From Tretioscincus oriximinensis (Eukaryota > Chordata > Lepidosauria > Squamata > Gymnophthalmidae): 64,000 nucleotides of DNA. Of the stretch, positions 60,925-64,000 are shown piece by piece. Every line of letters begins with the position of its first letter. Position 1 is the stretch's first letter. The translations under genes and the position numbers were made by a program. The notes under the pieces are model-generated. The model was not told the origin of the DNA. It made no database searches and saw only the letters and a program-made list of their open reading frames with translations. The stretch lies in the NCBI GenBank assembly GCA_022410635.1, contig JAJVDF010000347.1, positions 1,092,739-1,156,738 on the forward strand. Direction: 5' to 3'.

Positions 60925-61365
60925 GGCATGCTATTTTTCACTAGCCTTGGTTGGCAAATCTAGAGATGCATCTTCCCTTAATTTTTAGACTTTTCTGATG
61001 TAATTTTAAGTCACTATATTCATTTACAAATATCATAGTTCAGCATTTTAAACTTGAGTTTCCTGACTGCCTTTCATTTTCAATCATGAGCTGCAGCACC
61101 ATCTAGCTGTGAGTCATGTTCAGAGATCTAAAAATATTCAGTTCCACCTGTGGAAAAATGTAATTAACAAAACCCTAAAAGGAACCATAGAAACACAGAA
61201 AATGTATCAACAATTTTAATACAATCCTGACTACTTTACAGGAGATTCTCTGTAAACATTTTTAGTATAAATATATGGGGAGCCAGTGTAGGTTAGTGGT
61301 TGATTTATTAAAGTCACAGAAGCAAACTGGATCCCCTGGGCTAGTCACTGCTTGTTGGTTTAAAG

Positions 61366-61552
61366 CAGCGGTTCTCAACCTGTGAGTTGCGACCCCAGCG
61401 GGGGTCGAACGACCCAAACACAGGGGTTGCCTAAAGCCATGCTTCCGACGCTATGCCATGGTATGCCATGNAGTAGCCACCAAAATTGGGGTCACCGCAA
61501 CAAGAGGAACTGCATTGTGGGGTCACGGCATTAGAAAGGTTGAGAACCACTG
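61366..61552. mobile_element. Short hAT (Charlie-like) MITE with exact 8-bp TSD
   Basis: Ends are CAGCGGTTCTCAACC and GGTTGAGAACCACTG. The perfect 8-bp duplication gtttaaag lies at 61358-61365 and 61553-61560. It is 187 bp with no coding capacity. Confidence 0.93.
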
Positions 61553-62237
61553 GTTTAAAGAGTAAGAGGTACTTTTACCTCTTTGGAAGAAAGATAAAAA
61601 GGTAAATTTTGGAACTCTTTTCAGAAGAAGCTTCCAGCCAGAAATCTCAAAAACTTCATTTCATCTTGCAAATGTTACTCACATAAATGGGACTTCCATG
61701 ATTTTAGAACATTCACTTGCTGTAAATGTGTTCATTTTTTAACACACAAAAATGATGTAGAATGATTTTGTATGAGGAGGACTCAGCCTTGGAGGCAGTC
61801 TGTCAGAGGCTGAGCAATCAGAAATAGATGGGCAAGAGGCAGNGTTTGATTCGGGGGTTGCTGAAAGAAAGCAGATGGTACGTAAATATTGACAGGATAA
61901 GGCCGTTCCCTGCAGAACTCAAAGGAGCCACTCCTCACACATCAGGAAGAGGCAAGCATGTCAGCTATTGAAACAGCTGGTGTGAGCTTATTGTGTTGGA
62001 AGCAACATCTTTGCTGCATATTGTATGCTCACCAGCACTGGGATTTCCCTGACCTTTGATTGTATTCTTGGACATTCTCTTTGTGTGGCCCTGAAGATCT
62101 TAGTAGCTTATATGTGGTTCTGACTCAGCCTGGACATAGACTTCTCTACCCATGTTACTGACTTTATTTTCAGGAGTTACCTTGGAGTTATATCTCTTTA
62201 CTTTACATTTTGCTCACTCTACTTGAAATTTGTGTTT

Positions 62238-62800
62238 GGAAAGCTCATACATGAGCCTGAGGCCAGTGTGACATGACCATTAGCAGGATATTGAGAAAAG
62301 GTGAAGCTTTTGCTTTCTTCTGCTTGAGAATGTCCAAGTGCATAAGAACATAAGAGCCATACTGGATCAGGCCACAGCCCATCTAGTCCAGCATTCTGTG
62401 TCACACAGAGGCCCACCAGATGCACCTGGGCAGTCNGAACAGAGGAAAGCAAAATATGCTCCTGTTCATGGCTCCCTGCAAATGGTATTTCAGGAGTCCT
62501 GCCTGTTGCTCCATCCCGGAGGCAACATTCAGACATCCATCCTAGTATCCATTTATACCCTTGGTGTCCATAAACCTGTCTAGTCTTGTCTTGAAACTAT
62601 CCAAGCTGTTAGCTACCACTACCTCTTCAGGAAGTAAATTCCATAGGCTGATGACCCTCTGGGTGAAAAAATACTTTCCTTTGTCTGTTCTCACTTTTCT
62701 ACCCATAAGGTGCAGTTGGTGGCCAGTATGAGACAGAATGCTGGACTAAATTAGCTGGTGCCCGACTCAGAAGGGCTCCTCTTACATATTACGTAGTTGA
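62238..62800 (+). mobile_element. Older CR1/L3-like relic, split
   Basis: Left part 62238-62341 (TTGCTTTCTTCTGCTTGAGA) and right part 62707-62800 (TGGCCAGTATGAGACAGAAT, GCTGGACTAAATTAGCTGG) rejoin into one plus-strand LINE 3' end after removing 62342-62706. Confidence 0.75.
62342..62706 (-). mobile_element. CR1/L3-type LINE 3' end, nested
   Basis: Minus-strand 3' end only (GATGGAGCAACAGGCAGGAC, GGCCTGATCCAGTATGGCTC, CTTATGTTCTTATG). It interrupts an older plus-strand relative; aagtgca and aaggtgca flank it. Confidence 0.9.
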
Positions 62801-63010
62801 ACTTTGATGCCTACATAATGCCCAAACTGGGGCAAATTAATGAATAAGCAAATCACCCACCAACATGCATACCACCTTTGAAATCCCCACCTAAGAAATT
62901 CGTGAAGAATGTGAAAATTTTCTGAAGTGCATGAGAAATTTTCAAAGTATGTGAGGAATTTGCTTTNTATATTTTTAGAGGGGAGGGTACCTTCAGGAGC
63001 TGGCCCTGGT

Positions 63011-63049
63011 TTCCCCTCCCCCCCAAAAAGGGGTCATCTGGTCAGCCTA
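63011..63049. mobile_element. Palindromic foldback element, right end only
   Basis: Only the terminal AAAAAGGGGTCATCTGGTCAGCCTA half-arm is present, preceded by unrelated sequence. It is a truncated sixth copy. Confidence 0.65.
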
Positions 63050-63594
63050 CTACCAACTCATATATTGAATTGTAAATGCAAGGCAGATGAGTTGTAAATT
63101 GATCAATAGGCAAAANCTCACCATTGAAAAGAATTCTTGTTCATGTGCTGTATGGAAGTTTTTTTTACCGTGCTGCTTCTGTGTTCTTTTCCTCTTTCTC
63201 ACATTTTTTACAACCTAAATAAATAAACTTTTGTTCCTTTTCACAATCATTTTCTGTTTTTGAATTCTACTGCGTTTTTTCTGCTAGAGAACTTTAGTTC
63301 TTTAATCGGTTGCAAGTATTTGATTATGTAAAGCAAATGGAAGTTCTAGAAAAGAAGCTTTTGGCAAATTCATAGCAGAAGCTCAATGAAAATTTAGACA
63401 CGATGAAGGCTTTATTAGCTCAGTTATGCTTAACTTATTTAAACTGCTTCTCATTTAAAACCAAGGATTTAACCAGAGAAATGGTATAACCCCAATGTGG
63501 TCACAGGTTCAAAAAACTAAAACTGAATTCCTTGAAAGTACAATAATCTCCCACTAAATGATTCAGAAACACAAACTTAAACATGGTTAAATTT

Positions 63595-64000
63595 TTCAAT
63601 TCATGTTATGTACATTTTATTGCCTGTATATGCACAATGGTAAGCAGAGAACTATAAATACACAACATAATAGAACAGTAGAAAACAAGAATGTTACACA
63701 TATTGAAATGAGGAAGGGGAGACTGTTTTCCTGATGAAGCTGCTAAAAAAAAAGCCAGTGATGAACAATGACAATTTTAATTTTCTCTTTACATATAATT
63801 CTAAAATATTTTCCCCGATAAACAGTTTTCTGCAGCAGCAAATTGCTTCTGTAATAACCATACCTCATCCTTCTCAGTCAAAATAAACTTCTGACCAAAG
63901 TAACATATTAAATTATGTAACAACAAGTATTCAATTTGTCTTCAAAGTAATTAGCAATTAAAGTGTAATTCTTTTAAAAATGGCATTTGGCTGCATATTA
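63595..64000 (-). other. Possible 3' UTR of the next minus-strand gene
   Basis: AT-rich, repeat-free sequence; on the minus strand it ends with AGGCAATAAAATGTACATAA (AATAAA at 63621-63616). In human the next gene in this direction, on the same strand, is CLASP2. No coding sequence is visible, so the assignment is by position only. Confidence 0.25.

Larger units (their letters stand above)
47740..63500. other. Intergenic DNA upstream of UBP1
   Basis: About 16 kb rich in LINE ends, SINEs, hAT elements and microsatellites listed separately. I found no exon with splice sites and family similarity. Parts without a recognised repeat include 51.4-52.4, 52.9-54.7, 55.1-57.2 and 59.1-61.2 kb. A 147-codon open frame at 51601-52044 resembles nothing I know and is probably chance. 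Confidence 0.6.

Overview
The window is nuclear DNA of a vertebrate, almost certainly a squamate reptile (lizard or snake lineage; I cannot place it more closely). The reasons are intron-split genes with vertebrate protein matches, and a repeat load typical of squamates: CR1/L3-type LINE ends with (TTCTTATG)n-type tails, L2 and L1 relics, tRNA-derived SINEs, hAT elements and Tc1/mariner elements. About forty isolated N characters look like unresolved assembly positions, not biology.

Two protein-coding genes can be supported, both on the minus strand. (1) The 5' end of SUSD5 occupies positions 1-7306. Exon 1 carries a signal peptide and exon 2 opens a Link (hyaluronan-binding) domain; the rest of the gene runs off the left edge. 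(2) UBP1 (LBP-1, CP2/grainyhead family transcription factor) is complete from start codon to stop codon. Sixteen coding exons lie between 46726 and 19020. Every junction has GT/AG signals, phases agree throughout, and the joined reading frame is 538 codons plus a stop, close to the roughly 540-residue human long isoform. Its start lies at the edge of a CpG island (about 46.5-47.5 kb).

Layout: 1-488 SUSD5 exon 2 and its flank; 489-7209 SUSD5 intron 1 (hAT, SINE, CR1 and palindromic elements); 7210-7306 SUSD5 exon 1; 7307-19019 the intergenic interval and UBP1 3' UTR (solo LTR, two mariner-type MITEs, a Tc1 relic broken by another element); 19020-46726 UBP1; 46.5-47.5 kb CpG island promoter; 47.5-63.5 kb repeat-rich intergenic DNA; 63.5-64 kb AT-rich sequence that could be the 3' UTR of the next minus-strand gene (CLASP2 would be expected from the human gene order, but no coding sequence is visible).

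In human the order is SUSD5 - FBXL2 - UBP1 - CLASP2. No FBXL2 exon was recognised in the short SUSD5-UBP1 interval here, which is the main gene-content surprise. The most unusual DNA structure is a dispersed family of near-perfect palindromes of about 200 bp (five copies plus one half copy), including a tandem pair bounded by a 9-bp direct repeat. Several elements have exact target-site duplications readable by eye, and several are nested, which gives a relative order of insertions. Nothing resembling a bacterial-type system, CRISPR array or operon is present.
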